Of a DNA stretch of 64,000 nt, positions 32,530 to 41,569 are shown piece by piece. The position numbers were made by a program, and so were the translations under genes. Source of the stretch: Hamadaea tsunoensis DSM 44101 (GTDB lineage: Bacteria > Actinomycetota > Actinomycetes > Mycobacteriales > Micromonosporaceae); NCBI RefSeq assembly GCF_000428945.1, contig NZ_AUAX01000002.1, positions 186,001 through 250,000 on the forward strand, in the 5' to 3' direction. Position 1 is the stretch's first letter, and each line of letters starts with the position of its first letter. The notes under the pieces were generated by a model. It did not search any database, was not told where the DNA came from, and saw only the letters and a list, made by a program, of their open reading frames with translations.

Positions 32530-34149
32530 TCACACGGCGGCCGGCTCCGCTTCCGTGAGCCGGCCCTCGGCTACGTGCAGGTGCCGGGTGACTCCGACGT
32601 TCTCGGCGAACCGGCGGTCGTGCGTGACCATGATCAGCGTGCCGGGGTACGCGCGCAGCGCCTCCTCCGCGACGTCGAGCGAGTCGAAGTCGAGGTAGTT
32701 GGTGGGCTCGTCGAGCAGCAGCACCCGCGCCTGGCTGTTCACCATGACCGCGAGCAGCAGCCGGCGCAGCTGCCCGGCGCTGAGGGACCGCATCGGCAGG
32801 GCCAGTTCGTCCAAGGTGAACAGATAGCCCTGCAGCAGCTGCTCGGCGTCGTCGAGGTACATCGGCACCCGCGACCGGAAGAAGTCGATCGCCGCCTGCC
32901 CGGTACGCAGCTCGTCGTGGGTCTGCGGGAGCAACGCGACAGGCGCGCCCAGGTGCACGGTCCCGCCGAGCGGCGCCGCCTGCCCCACCAGCGTACGCAG
33001 CAGGGTCGTCTTGCCCGCGCCGTTGCGTCCGCTCAGCACGATCCGGTCGCCGCCGCGGACGACGAGATCAGCGTCGCGGATGAGCGGTACGCCGTCCACC
33101 CCGGCCGACAGCCCTTCCGCGTGCAGCACGACCTCCTCGGCCGACGGTGCGCCGTCGAACGCCAGCACGAGTCGCGGCCGGGTCTCCGGGCGTACCAGCC
33201 ACTCGGCGGAGCGCATCTGCCGGTCGAGCCGCCGTTCCCGCATGATCGCCTTGCGCGCGATCATCTTCGCGTGGCGCCGGGTCCGGTCGTTGGTCGAGGA
33301 CAGCTCCTTGGTCAGCGCCCGCTGCTTGATCTCGGCGATGCCGTCCACCATCTGGCGCCGGTACTTCTCCTGCGCCTCGAACTCCAGCAGCGCCGCCTCC
33401 CACCGCCGCGCCCGCTCCACGCGGTACTCCGAGTAGCCGCCGGTGTAGGTCTGCAACTGCTCGCGTACGCCGTCGAGCTCGAAGACGCGGTGGACGGTCC
33501 GGTCGAGGAACGCCCGGTCGTGGGTGACGACGAGGACCGCGCCGTCGAAGCGCTCCAGGTAGTCGCCGAGCCACCGGATGCCCTCCTCGTCAAGGTGGTT
33601 GGTGGGCTCGTCCAGGATGAGCACGGTCGGCCGCGCGAGCAGGATCGCGGCCAGGAGTACGCGGGCCTGCTCGCCGCCGCTGAGGTGGATCATCGGCTGG
33701 TCGTCGGCGAGGTGGTCGATGTCGAGGCGGCCGCGTACCTCGGCGAGCCGGCTGTCGGCCATCCAGCCGCGCAGGTCGGTCCAGCGCTCCTGGGCCTCGG
33801 CGAGGTCGGCCAGGGCGTCGGTGTCCCCGGCCGCGACCTGGTCGGCGAGTTCCCGCATCCGCGCGGCGGCGGCGTTGATCTCGGCCAGTCCCTCGGCGAG
33901 CACGTCCCCCACCGTGGACCCGGGCTCGACGACCTGCTGCGGCAGGAATCCGATGGTGGTACCGGGGGCGGTCTCCACCCGGCCGGACGTCGGTGCCTCG
34001 GCGCCGACGAGCAGGCGCAGCAGCGTCGACTTGCCGGCCCCGTTGGGACCCACGAGACCGATGCGCTCGCCCTTGCCGAGGATGAACGACACGTCGGAGA
34101 ACAGCGGCCGGCTGTGGAAGCTCTTACTGAGATGGTGTGCGCGCAGCAA
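32530..34149 (-). CDS. ABC-F family ATP-binding protein (ribosome-associated)
   Basis: The 539-residue protein has two ABC ATPase domains in one chain and no membrane segment. Walker A motifs are GPNGAGKST and GRNGAGKTT, signatures LSGGEQARV and LSAGQLRRL, and Walker B motifs LILDEPTNHLD and LLLDEPTNYLD. A charged interdomain linker (ABC_tran_Xtn) lies between. ABC-F proteins act on ribosomes, many protecting them from antibiotics. The start is TTG 34149 (MLRAHHLSKSF), with AAGGGA 6 bp upstream; upstream in-frame sequence has no domain. The 261-bp gap to the divergent sigma gene could hold an attenuation leader, but none is clear. Confidence 0.9.
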   Translation of the reverse strand: MLRAHHLSKSFHSRPLFSDVSFILGKGERIGLVGPNGAGKSTLLRLLVGAEAPTSGRVETAPGTTIGFLPQQVVEPGSTVGDVLAEGLAEINAAAARMRELADQVAAGDTDALADLAEAQERWTDLRGWMADSRLAEVRGRLDIDHLADDQPMIHLSGGEQARVLLAAILLARPTVLILDEPTNHLDEEGIRWLGDYLERFDGAVLVVTHDRAFLDRTVHRVFELDGVREQLQTYTGGYSEYRVERARRWEAALLEFEAQEKYRRQMVDGIAEIKQRALTKELSSTNDRTRRHAKMIARKAIMRERRLDRQMRSAEWLVRPETRPRLVLAFDGAPSAEEVVLHAEGLSAGVDGVPLIRDADLVVRGGDRIVLSGRNGAGKTTLLRTLVGQAAPLGGTVHLGAPVALLPQTHDELRTGQAAIDFFRSRVPMYLDDAEQLLQGYLFTLDELALPMRSLSAGQLRRLLLAVMVNSQARVLLLDEPTNYLDFDSLDVAEEALRAYPGTLIMVTHDRRFAENVGVTRHLHVAEGRLTEAEPAAV

Positions 34150-34410
34150 AGTGTGTCCCTTCCCAAGGGCAGGGCCCCGCGTCCGGCACGGCGACGGCCG
34201 GGTCCGGTGGGGCGAGATCGCTGAGGAGGCGTACCAGCGCGAAAGCGCGACGCCGGTGGGCACGCGGAGGTGCGTCCGGGAGGTTCGGCTCAGCGATCTG
34301 TCACAGCACTGCTCGCAGCCCCCAAGGTCGGGAACAGGGTCGCCGACGATGGTAGCGGTCGCGGCCGCCGCGCGTACACGCGTTTTCGGCGGCCGTGGCA
34401 CTCTTGGGGC

Positions 34411-34944
34411 GTGTCCTTCCTGGGGTTCGGCCGGCGCCGGGCCGATGCCGACTACGTCGCGTACTACGAGGCGCGGGCGGCCGCGGTCCGCAAGACGGCC
34501 TACGTGCTGTGCGGCGACTGGCATCTGGCCGAGGACCTCACCCAGATCGCGTTCACGAAGCTCTACCGGGCGTGGCCCCGGCTCGAACGGCACGAGGCGC
34601 TGGACGGATATGTCCGCCAGACCCTGCTGCGCGCGTTCCTCGACGACCGCCGCCGGCCGTGGCACCGCGAACACGCCACGGGTCCCGGCAGCGGCGTCTT
34701 CGACGTCCCGGTCGCCGCGGCGGCGTACTCCGCGGACAGGGAGATCCTGCTCGCGGCGCTGAACCGGATCCCCAAGCGGCGGCGCGCGGTGCTGGTCCTG
34801 CGGTACTGGGAGGACCTGTCCGTCGAGCAGGTCGCCGACCTGCTCGACTGCTCCGCGGGCACGGTGCGCAGCCAGGCGTCGCGCGGGCTGGCCGACCTGC
34901 GGGCGGCGCTCGGCGACGACCTCGTGGAGCTGATGCTGCGATGA
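34411..34944 (+). CDS. ECF RNA polymerase sigma factor (SigE/SACE-type)
   Basis: The 177-residue sigma factor has region 2 with LAEDLTQIAFTKLYRAWPRL and region 4 with LSVEQVADLLDCSAGTVRSQ, typical of the small 'sigma-E family' ECF group of actinobacteria. GTG 34411 starts MSFLGFGRRRADADYVAYY. Its stop overlaps the ATG of the next gene (ATGA at 34941-34944), so sigma and anti-sigma-like proteins are coupled. The genes downstream (lipoprotein and ABC export system) are candidate members of its regulon. Confidence 0.93.
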   Translation: MSFLGFGRRRADADYVAYYEARAAAVRKTAYVLCGDWHLAEDLTQIAFTKLYRAWPRLERHEALDGYVRQTLLRAFLDDRRRPWHREHATGPGSGVFDVPVAAAAYSADREILLAALNRIPKRRRAVLVLRYWEDLSVEQVADLLDCSAGTVRSQASRGLADLRAALGDDLVELMLR

Positions 34945-35756
34945 AGGACGTCTTCGAGCCCCTGCGCGAGATGCCCGAGCCGCCGCTGCGGCCCAGCGCC
35001 CTGGTGCTGCGCGCGGCGAAACGCTCGGCCCGCCGGCGCGCGGCCACGACGGCGCTCGTGGTGCTGGCGCTGGCCGGCGGCGGCTCGCTGGTCGCGCGCG
35101 AGCTTCCCCGGCATCCGGTACGCGAGACGCCGGCCGCCCAGTCCGCCACGGTCACGCCGACGCCCGCCGCGCAGGCACCCTCCCTGACGGTGCTGGCCAG
35201 CCGATCGGGGCCGATCGCCGGGGCGCTGATCCGCGCCGTGCCGCCGGGATACCGGGCCGCGCCGATGTCCCTCGAAGGCCTGGAGATCCCGGCCGCGGCG
35301 GCGTACACGGTGCGCACGGACGCCCGCGGCGGATTCCGTGCCGTCGTTGCCGTACGCGTTCGCGACCAGAACCGGGTCGGCGTCGTCGGCGTCCTCTACG
35401 GCACCGATCTGGCGGCCCCGAAGGACCCGTGCGCGACCGATCTCGGCCTCGGCATCGAGGGCTCGACGATCTCCGGCTGCCGGATGGTGACCGTCGGCGG
35501 CGTACCGGTCCGTGTGGTCACCGCGGCCGGCCCCGGCACGGGCGCGGTCCTGTCGGCGACCCGGTACCTGAGCGGCGGCTACCTGGTCGTGACGGCGAGC
35601 CAGGGCATCCGCGCGTACCAGGTCGCGGCCGACGGCGGCGACGCGAACACGTGGTACGTGGCGACGAACCCGCACAACGAACCGCCGCTGACGGGCCTGC
35701 CGTTCACGGCCGAGAGTCTGGCGGGCCTGGCCGCCGGGCCCACCCTGATCCCCTGA
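34941..35756 (+). CDS. Membrane-anchored anti-sigma-like protein
   Basis: The 271-residue product has a cytosolic N-terminus of about 33 residues (MKDVFEPLREMPEPPLRPS), one membrane helix (about 34-53) and an extracytoplasmic domain with Cys residues (DPCATDLG, SGCRMVTVGG). This is the layout of proteins paired with SigE-type ECF factors, where the short cytosolic part contacts the sigma factor. No zinc-binding HxxxCxxC motif is present, so it is not a ZAS-type anti-sigma. The function is inferred from the 4-bp overlap with the sigma gene. Confidence 0.72.
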   Translation: MKDVFEPLREMPEPPLRPSALVLRAAKRSARRRAATTALVVLALAGGGSLVARELPRHPVRETPAAQSATVTPTPAAQAPSLTVLASRSGPIAGALIRAVPPGYRAAPMSLEGLEIPAAAAYTVRTDARGGFRAVVAVRVRDQNRVGVVGVLYGTDLAAPKDPCATDLGLGIEGSTISGCRMVTVGGVPVRVVTAAGPGTGAVLSATRYLSGGYLVVTASQGIRAYQVAADGGDANTWYVATNPHNEPPLTGLPFTAESLAGLAAGPTLIP

Positions 35757-35837
35757 GAGAAATCTTCCCACGCCGAGCAGCGTCCCGGCTCGCGGCTGCG
35801 TGTGTACCGGTAGACCACAGACTGAAGGAGTCGACCG

Positions 35838-36377
35838 GTGTACCGCCCTTGTGTGTTCGTCCTGTGCGCGGCCGTGGCGCTGGCCGCGGTCGCCGGCTGC
35901 TCCAGCGCGCCGCAGCAGCCGCGGGTGGCCACGGCCGCCCAGCCGACCGCCACGGCGGCCGGCGTCCCCTCCCCCACCCCTTCGAAGGCCGAGACCGACT
36001 ACGACAAGGCGCTGCGCTTCACCCGCTGCATGAACGCGCTCGGCGAGACCATCCCCGACCCGGTGGAGGGCAGGCCTTTGCAGCTGTCCTCGCAGCGCCA
36101 GGGCGACTGGTACATCCCGTCGGCGAACCTGCCGAAGTGCAAGCAGTACCTGCCGACGACGTGGCCGGTGAAGATGGACCCGAAGGACCTGGCCAAGGAG
36201 GCCAAGTTCGACGACTGCCTGCGCAAGCGCGGCATCGTCGTACCCGAGCCCGACGCGCACGGCATGGTGCACTACGCGACCGATCCGGATGCCTGGTACA
36301 CACCCGAGTACCGTGCGGCCGAGGACGCCTGCCGCTACCTCTACGACGATCCGGCCAACGGCGGAAGCAACCGGTGA
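35838..36377 (+). CDS. Secreted lipoprotein of unknown function
   Basis: The 179-residue product has a short basic start, a hydrophobic core and the lipobox LAAVAGC with Cys21 as lipidation site. A Thr/Pro/Ala linker and a domain with four further cysteines follow (e.g. [27 protein letters not shown]), which probably pair. GTG 35838 has GAAGGAG upstream. Its stop overlaps the start of the membrane-fusion gene (GTGA at 36374-36377), which links it to the ABC export system as an outer accessory or sensor. Confidence 0.82.
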   Translation: MYRPCVFVLCAAVALAAVAGCSSAPQQPRVATAAQPTATAAGVPSPTPSKAETDYDKALRFTRCMNALGETIPDPVEGRPLQLSSQRQGDWYIPSANLPKCKQYLPTTWPVKMDPKDLAKEAKFDDCLRKRGIVVPEPDAHGMVHYATDPDAWYTPEYRAAEDACRYLYDDPANGGSNR

Positions 36378-37429
36378 GGACGCGTATCACCGTCGGGGCC
36401 GTGGTTCTCGCCGCCGCCCTGGCCGTCACGATCGCCGTCCTGTGGCGACCCGGCACCGGCACGCCCGCCGCCCAGCGCGAGCCGATCGCCACCACGACCA
36501 TCACCCGGGAGACCCTGACCGACGTCGTCACCGTGAACGGGAAGCTGGCGTACGGGCCGCCGACCGGGGCCGAGAGCCGTTTGCCCGGCACGATCACGGC
36601 CCTGGCCCCGATCGGATCGACCGTCCAGCGTGGACAGACCGTGTTCCGCGTCGACGACACCCCGGTCGTGCTGATGTACGGCGACGTTCCGGCGTACCGG
36701 GAGCTGAACGCGGGAAAGGCGGCCGTGCCGGGTCCACCCGCGACACCCGCAGTCACCCCGTCCCAGGGCCGCGACGTACGCCAGTTCGAGCAGAACCTGA
36801 AAGCGCTCGGCTACAACGGTTTCAGCGCGGACGACACGTTCACCGTCCAGACCGCCGCGGCGGTACGCCACTGGCAGCACGATCTCGGCGTACCCGAGAC
36901 GGGCGTGGTGGACCTCGGCCGGGTCTTCTACGCGCACGGCCCGATCCGCGTCGACGCGCAACTGCTGCACCCCGGGCAGACCGCGGCCGGTCCGGTGCTG
37001 ACCTACACCGGCACGACGCGGCTCGTGACGGCCGAGGTCCCGGCGCGCGAGGAGGCGCTCGCGAAGGCGGGCACGAACGTGACCGTCGCCCTGCCCGGCG
37101 GCGCCGAGATCGGCGGCGTGGTGCAGTCGGTGCGCACGCCCGCCGACCAGGGCGGTCAGGAGCCGATCGTCGAAGCCGTCGTGGCCTTCGACGCGGCCGA
37201 CGCGCAGGAAGGTCCCGTCCGGGTACGCCTCGTCGCCGCCCGCCGCGACGACGTGCTGGCGGTCCCCGTCGGCGCCCTACTGGCGCTGGCCGAAGGCGGC
37301 TACGGGCTGGAGATCGTCGACGGGACGACCAGCCGCGTCGTCGCCGTCCGCACCGGGCTCTTCGCGGGCGGAAAAGTCGAGGTGAACGGGCCGATCTCCG
37401 AAGGCCAGACGGTGGGGATGGCCCAATGA
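36374..37429 (+). CDS. HlyD/MacA-type adaptor with peptidoglycan-binding domain
   Basis: The 351-residue protein has an N-terminal membrane helix (about 5-25) and a lipoyl/barrel start ([30 protein letters not shown]). A PG_binding_1 domain (about 133-183, [15 protein letters not shown] to [14 protein letters not shown]) is inserted in place of the coiled coil. A beta-barrel C-terminal half follows ([19 protein letters not shown]). In Gram-positives such proteins join MacB-type ABC transporters to the cell wall. GTG 36374 is coupled to the lipoprotein, and its stop overlaps the ATPase start (ATGA at 37426-37429). Confidence 0.87.
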   Translation: MRTRITVGAVVLAAALAVTIAVLWRPGTGTPAAQREPIATTTITRETLTDVVTVNGKLAYGPPTGAESRLPGTITALAPIGSTVQRGQTVFRVDDTPVVLMYGDVPAYRELNAGKAAVPGPPATPAVTPSQGRDVRQFEQNLKALGYNGFSADDTFTVQTAAAVRHWQHDLGVPETGVVDLGRVFYAHGPIRVDAQLLHPGQTAAGPVLTYTGTTRLVTAEVPAREEALAKAGTNVTVALPGGAEIGGVVQSVRTPADQGGQEPIVEAVVAFDAADAQEGPVRVRLVAARRDDVLAVPVGALLALAEGGYGLEIVDGTTSRVVAVRTGLFAGGKVEVNGPISEGQTVGMAQ

Positions 37430-38085
37430 CCCTCGTCGAACTGAGCGACGTCACCAAGACCTATCCCGGCGGTGTGACGGCGCTGCGCCACGCCGACCTG
37501 ACGCTGCACGAGGGCGAACTGGCCGCCATCGTCGGCCCGAGCGGCTCGGGCAAATCGACACTCCTGCACCTGATCGGCACGCTCGACCGCCCCACCAGCG
37601 GCCGCGTCACCGTCGCCGGGCACCACGTGGCCGACCTGCCCGACCGGAAGCTGTCGGATCTGCGGGCCACGACGATCGGGTTCGTCTTCCAGCAGTTCCA
37701 CCTCGCGCCCGGCGTACGCGCCGTCGACAACGTCGCCGACGGGCTGCTCTACCGGGGCGTACCCCTCAGGGAGCGAAGGAGGTGGGCGGCGGCGGCACTG
37801 GACCGGGTGGGCCTGGCCCACCGCGTCGATCACCGGCCCGACCAGCTGTCGGGCGGCGAGAAGCAGCGTGTCGCGATCGCCCGCGCGATCGTGGGACGGC
37901 CCCCGCTGGTGCTGGCCGACGAGCCGACCGGCAACCTGGACTCGGCCGCGGGCGCCGCGATCGTGGCGCTGCTGCGGGAGCTGAACGCGGCCGGAACCGC
38001 CGTGCTGATCATCACCCACGACCGGGAACTGGCCGCCCGGCTGCCGCGCCGCATCGAGGTACGCGACGGCGAGGTGACCGCATGA
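37426..38085 (+). CDS. ABC transporter ATP-binding protein (MacB/LolD type)
   Basis: The 219-residue ATPase has Walker [10 protein letters not shown] (about residues 38-46), Q-loop [10 protein letters not shown], signature [15 protein letters not shown], Walker [13 protein letters not shown] and the switch His in IITHD. The sequence and length place it in the MacB/LolD/FtsE group that drives type VII ABC (mechanotransmission) systems rather than importers. It is coupled on both sides by ATGA overlaps to the adaptor and permease genes. Confidence 0.95.
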   Translation: MTLVELSDVTKTYPGGVTALRHADLTLHEGELAAIVGPSGSGKSTLLHLIGTLDRPTSGRVTVAGHHVADLPDRKLSDLRATTIGFVFQQFHLAPGVRAVDNVADGLLYRGVPLRERRRWAAAALDRVGLAHRVDHRPDQLSGGEKQRVAIARAIVGRPPLVLADEPTGNLDSAAGAAIVALLRELNAAGTAVLIITHDRELAARLPRRIEVRDGEVTA

Positions 38086-39233
38086 GCCCCGCGGACCTGT
38101 TGCGGGTAGGCGTTTCCGGCCTGCGTACGCGCCCGCTGCGAGCGGTGCTGTCGGCCCTGGGCATCGCCATCGGGATCGCCGCGATGCTGTCGGTCGTCGG
38201 CATCTCCGCGTCCGGCCAGGCACACGTGCAGAAGACGCTGGACTCCCTGGGCACCAACCTGCTGACCGTCGAGGGCGACCAGCTGCCGGACACCGCGACG
38301 GCGATGATCCGCCGCATCGGCCCGGTGACGCTCGCGGCCGCCGTCTCGAAGCTGCCCGACAGCGTCCACGTCTACCGCAACGACCACGTGCCGGCCGAGC
38401 AGACCAACGGGATCATCGCGTACGCGGCCGACCTCACCCTGCCGCAGGTCACCGGCGCTCGCATCGCCCAGGGCAGCTGGCTCAACGCGGCCACCGCCGC
38501 CTATCCGGCCGTCGTCCTCGGCGCCGACGCCGCCCGGCGCCTCGGCATCACCGCCCCGTCACCCGCCGTCCTGCTCGTCCTGGGCGGCCGGTCGTTCGCC
38601 GTGGTCGGCGTACTGCGACCGGTCCCGCTCACGCCCGAACTCGACAGCGCCGCGCTGATCGGCGTACCGGCCGCGCGACAGTACCTGGGCAGCGGCCGGC
38701 ATCCGTCCAAAGTGTACCTGCGCGCGACCGATCAGCAGGTGGTCGCCGTCCGCGACGTTCTCGCCGCCACCGCCGACCCGGTCACCCCGTACGAGACCAT
38801 CGTCTCGCGCCCCTCCGACGCGCTCGTCGCCAAGCTCGCCACCGAACACGCCTTCAACGCCCTCCTGCTCGGCCTCGGCGCCGTCGCCCTGCTCGTCGGC
38901 GGCATCGGCGTCGCCAACACGATGCTCATCTCCGTCCTCGAACGCCGCGCGGAGATCGGCCTGCGCCGGTCGCTCGGTGCCCGCCGCGGGCACATCCGCC
39001 TGCAGTTCCTCACCGAGTCCCTGCTGCTCACCCTCCTCGGCGGCGCCGCCGGCACCGCCCTGGGCACGCTGGTCATCCACGGGTACGCCGCGCTCCAGTC
39101 CTGGCCGGCCACCGTGCCGTGGTGGGCGGTGTCGGCGGGGCTGGCCGCCACGGTCTGCGTCGGCGGGATCGCCGGAATCCACCCGGCCATCCGAGCCGCG
39201 CGCCTGTCGCCCACCACCGCCCTGGCCGCATGA
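38082..39233 (+). CDS. MacB/FtsX-type ABC transporter permease
   Basis: The 383-residue permease has one membrane helix at about residues 20-45, a long extracytoplasmic MacB periplasmic-core domain, and three C-terminal helices containing [20 protein letters not shown] and [15 protein letters not shown], a coupling motif of this family. This is a MacB-type half with a mechanotransmission role in exporting peptides or lipids. ATG 38082 overlaps the ATPase stop. The preceding adaptor and lipoprotein complete the set; the permease ends the operon, 11 bp before the convergent XRE-like gene. Confidence 0.93.
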   Translation: MSPADLLRVGVSGLRTRPLRAVLSALGIAIGIAAMLSVVGISASGQAHVQKTLDSLGTNLLTVEGDQLPDTATAMIRRIGPVTLAAAVSKLPDSVHVYRNDHVPAEQTNGIIAYAADLTLPQVTGARIAQGSWLNAATAAYPAVVLGADAARRLGITAPSPAVLLVLGGRSFAVVGVLRPVPLTPELDSAALIGVPAARQYLGSGRHPSKVYLRATDQQVVAVRDVLAATADPVTPYETIVSRPSDALVAKLATEHAFNALLLGLGAVALLVGGIGVANTMLISVLERRAEIGLRRSLGARRGHIRLQFLTESLLLTLLGGAAGTALGTLVIHGYAALQSWPATVPWWAVSAGLAATVCVGGIAGIHPAIRAARLSPTTALAA

Positions 39234-39244
39234 GGAGGCGTCTT

Positions 39245-40711
39245 TCAGCCTGCGCGCCTCGTGCGTCCCAGCCAGCCGGCGGTTCGCCGGGCCACCAGGG
39301 GCAGCGACGGATCCGTGCGGATCTCCTCGGTCAGGCCGTGGTAGTCGTCTGTGCCGATGCCGTAAGCGATCCCGTGCAGTACGCGGCCCAGATGATCCGA
39401 CGGCGTACGGCGCCACGCACCGCCGTAGGCCGCCAGCAGTCCTCGCCAGGTGGTCTCCGCATAGCGCCCGGCGCAGTGCGGCAATGCCCAGGCGGCCGCC
39501 TCGCGTACGCCGGCGTTGAACCCGGGCGTCGTCAGGATGCGCAGGATCAGCGGCCGGTGGACGTCGACCGCGAGCGTCGTCAGCGTACGCAGCGCCCGGC
39601 GGGGGAAGTCCTCGTCGCGCCCGACCAGCCCGGCCTGGATCTCGGCCAGCAACGCCGTTCCGACGTGCGCCCGGTACGGCGTCGCCGCCAGGCACATCGC
39701 CGCGACCATCCGGGCGTCGGACTCGATCCCGAACAGCGCCTCGTCGATCATCTCCACCAGCAGCGGATCCTCCCGCTCGGCGGCCATCGCGCCGTGCACC
39801 TGCAACGCGACGCGCGTACTGATCTCCGCCACGTGGGTTCTCGGCGGCGGTTCGCGTACGCCCTGGACGAGCAGTCGCAGGCTGGTCAGCGTGTCACCGG
39901 CGGCACCCTCCTTCATCCGCTGCGCGGCGGCGGCCAGGAGGCCGCGCACCTGGGCGGCGTCGAAATGCCCGCGCAACAGCTTCTGCCGGGCGGCGACCGC
40001 GGCGCCGTACAGGACCCGCTGATCGTCCGGCTTCGCCAACTGTCCCAGGATGTACGCGTTCGCGGACGGGCTCGCCGAGACGTCCAGCAGCGACATGGGT
40101 TCCAGCACGGCGGCCGAGGCCCGGTCCTCGACCAGGCTGATGCAGCTCTGGACGGCGTGGACACCGGCGTACGGATGCTCCAGGAGCTTGCTCATGGCCT
40201 CCTGCCGCAGCAGCCATTCGGCATGATCGGAGACGACCAGTTCCTCCAGCAGGCGGCCGGTCAGCAACGCCCAGTTCTCCGTCGGGAACAGGAACAGCCC
40301 CGGGGTCGACCGGACGATCTCCGCCATCGACGACCAGTCGAGCCCCGTCATGACGGCACCGGACAGCGCGCGGTCCAGCAGTTCCTTGAGGTCCCTTTCG
40401 CGCTCTTCTCCGGTACGCGGGTCGGCGCTCTCCTCGCGTACGACCTCCGTGCGGGCGACCGCGTCGCAGACGGTCACCAGCGACTCGGGACGCAGATCGA
40501 GCAGCCGTTCGTACCGCCGGACGGTCGCCCGGCTCACCGCGATACCGCCCTGCTCCCAACGGGTGATGTGCGAAGGCGCCAGGGCGGATTCGCCGTCGGC
40601 CCGAAACAGCCGGGCGAATTCCTTGCCCGACCTCAGCTTGTGATGCACATCGGTCAGCGTCCTGTTCGCCCGCAGGAGCCAGCCGATCTTGCCTCTGGCA
40701 CCGATCTTCAC
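39245..40711 (-). CDS. XRE-like HTH protein with long helical C-terminal region
   Basis: The 488-residue product has an N-terminal HTH (about residues 15-70: LTDVHHKLRSGKEFARLFRA and SHITRWEQGGIAVSRATVRRYERLLDL), followed by about 380 residues of Ala/Leu/Arg-rich helices that look like HEAT-type repeats. No enzymatic motif is seen. The pattern occurs in Actinoplanes-like genomes as large XRE-type regulators of unknown target. ATG 40711 (MKIGARGKIG) lies 149 bp from the divergent secreted-protein gene, which is its most direct candidate target. Confidence 0.75.
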   Translation of the reverse strand: MKIGARGKIGWLLRANRTLTDVHHKLRSGKEFARLFRADGESALAPSHITRWEQGGIAVSRATVRRYERLLDLRPESLVTVCDAVARTEVVREESADPRTGEERERDLKELLDRALSGAVMTGLDWSSMAEIVRSTPGLFLFPTENWALLTGRLLEELVVSDHAEWLLRQEAMSKLLEHPYAGVHAVQSCISLVEDRASAAVLEPMSLLDVSASPSANAYILGQLAKPDDQRVLYGAAVAARQKLLRGHFDAAQVRGLLAAAAQRMKEGAAGDTLTSLRLLVQGVREPPPRTHVAEISTRVALQVHGAMAAEREDPLLVEMIDEALFGIESDARMVAAMCLAATPYRAHVGTALLAEIQAGLVGRDEDFPRRALRTLTTLAVDVHRPLILRILTTPGFNAGVREAAAWALPHCAGRYAETTWRGLLAAYGGAWRRTPSDHLGRVLHGIAYGIGTDDYHGLTEEIRTDPSLPLVARRTAGWLGRTRRAG

Positions 40712-40799
40712 CGTTCGCTACCTCGGTAGTTGCACCCGCAGCCCCGCCCTGCAATCGATCAACATCGAACTCCGGCCTCATCATAGCGTGACGGGACAC

Positions 40800-40840
40800 C
40801 GAGCGAGCCGGCCTTCTCCCAGCCGGGAAGGCGGCGCTCG
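40800..40840 (+). promoter_or_regulatory. 5' leader hairpin of the small secreted protein gene
   Basis: CGAGCG (40800-40805) pairs with CGCTCG (40835-40840), and inner GCC/CCTTC segments pair with GAAGG/GGC. The result is a long imperfect stem ending 8 bp before the AAAGGGGG ribosome-binding site. It may stabilise the mRNA or control translation. Confidence 0.5.
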
Positions 40841-40860
40841 ACGAGCAAAGGGGGTTCTCC

Positions 40861-41226
40861 ATGCGAGGCAAGAGACTCGGCGTACTCGTGGCGGCGGTGG
40901 CTCTGGCGAGCGCGCTCCTGCCGGCGGCTCCCGCCGCGGCGTCCGTCACCGTCTCCGGCGACGTGGTCTGCAATCAGGGCGGAGCCGTGGTCGGCGTCTG
41001 GATCCAGGCGGCCGGCGGATCGGGCTGGGCGTCGGGTACGAGCGTCTTCAGCAAGTCGGGGGTGACCGCGCCGTGGACGGTCCACGTCGGCTGCGGCGGT
41101 ACGCCGTCGAACTGGGCGTACTCCGTCTACGGCGTGAAGAGCATCTACTCGACGTTCGCGAACTGGGGCTGCTACCCGTTCGGCAACTACCCCAACGGCC
41201 CCGGCTGCTACACGACCGTCAACTGA
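40861..41226 (+). CDS. Small secreted protein with four cysteines
   Basis: The 121-residue product has a Sec signal peptide (RGKR then a hydrophobic core, cleavage near PAAPAAAS at about residue 28). The mature part of about 94 residues has Cys37, Cys78, Cys104 and Cys116, probably two disulfides, and many Gly/Trp/Tyr residues (SNWAYSVYGVKSIYS, GCYPFGNYPNGPGC). It is a secreted protein of unknown function. ATG 40861 follows AAAGGGGG. It has its own leader hairpin and a strong terminator (41261-41297), so it forms a monocistronic unit. Confidence 0.78.
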   Translation: MRGKRLGVLVAAVALASALLPAAPAAASVTVSGDVVCNQGGAVVGVWIQAAGGSGWASGTSVFSKSGVTAPWTVHVGCGGTPSNWAYSVYGVKSIYSTFANWGCYPFGNYPNGPGCYTTVN

Positions 41227-41260
41227 GCGGCTTCCCGCCGACCAGGCGGTCAGCGCCGTC

Positions 41261-41297
41261 GTCCCTGGCCCCGGTTCACGCTCCCGGGGCCAGGGAC
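41261..41297 (+). terminator. Strong hairpin terminator after the secreted protein gene
   Basis: A perfect 14-bp stem, GTCCCTGGCCCCGG (41261-41274) with CCGGGGCCAGGGAC (41284-41297), encloses a 9-nt loop. It lies 35 bp after the stop. The remaining 272 bp to the next gene (41298-41569) show no gene and no clear promoter. Confidence 0.85.
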
Positions 41298-41569
41298 AGG
41301 TAGCTGGGCGCCGCGCTGCACCAGGCGGGCGCGGGTCGCATGGGCCGGAGACCGGGGACCGGTCGAATCCGCCGCCGTACGTGATCGTTCCAGTGTGGAC
41401 GGTAGCACGCGGATCTTGTTCCGCCCAGGACGGTCGGCGGACGTCGATCAGGTCGGCCGCCGGCATCGTGAACCGGCGCTTAACAATGGGTCGCGCAGGT
41501 TCACCTTGATCAACCACGGGCGGTGGCGGAGAGTGGCGGAGCCCGCCACACCGTCCCAGGGGAGGTCTC

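Noticed and set aside
41382-41512. TGATCGTTCCAGTG and other GATC words in the gap before the esterase
   Set aside because: No copy 42 bp away and no inverted partner at 62-63 bp, so it does not fit the element family.
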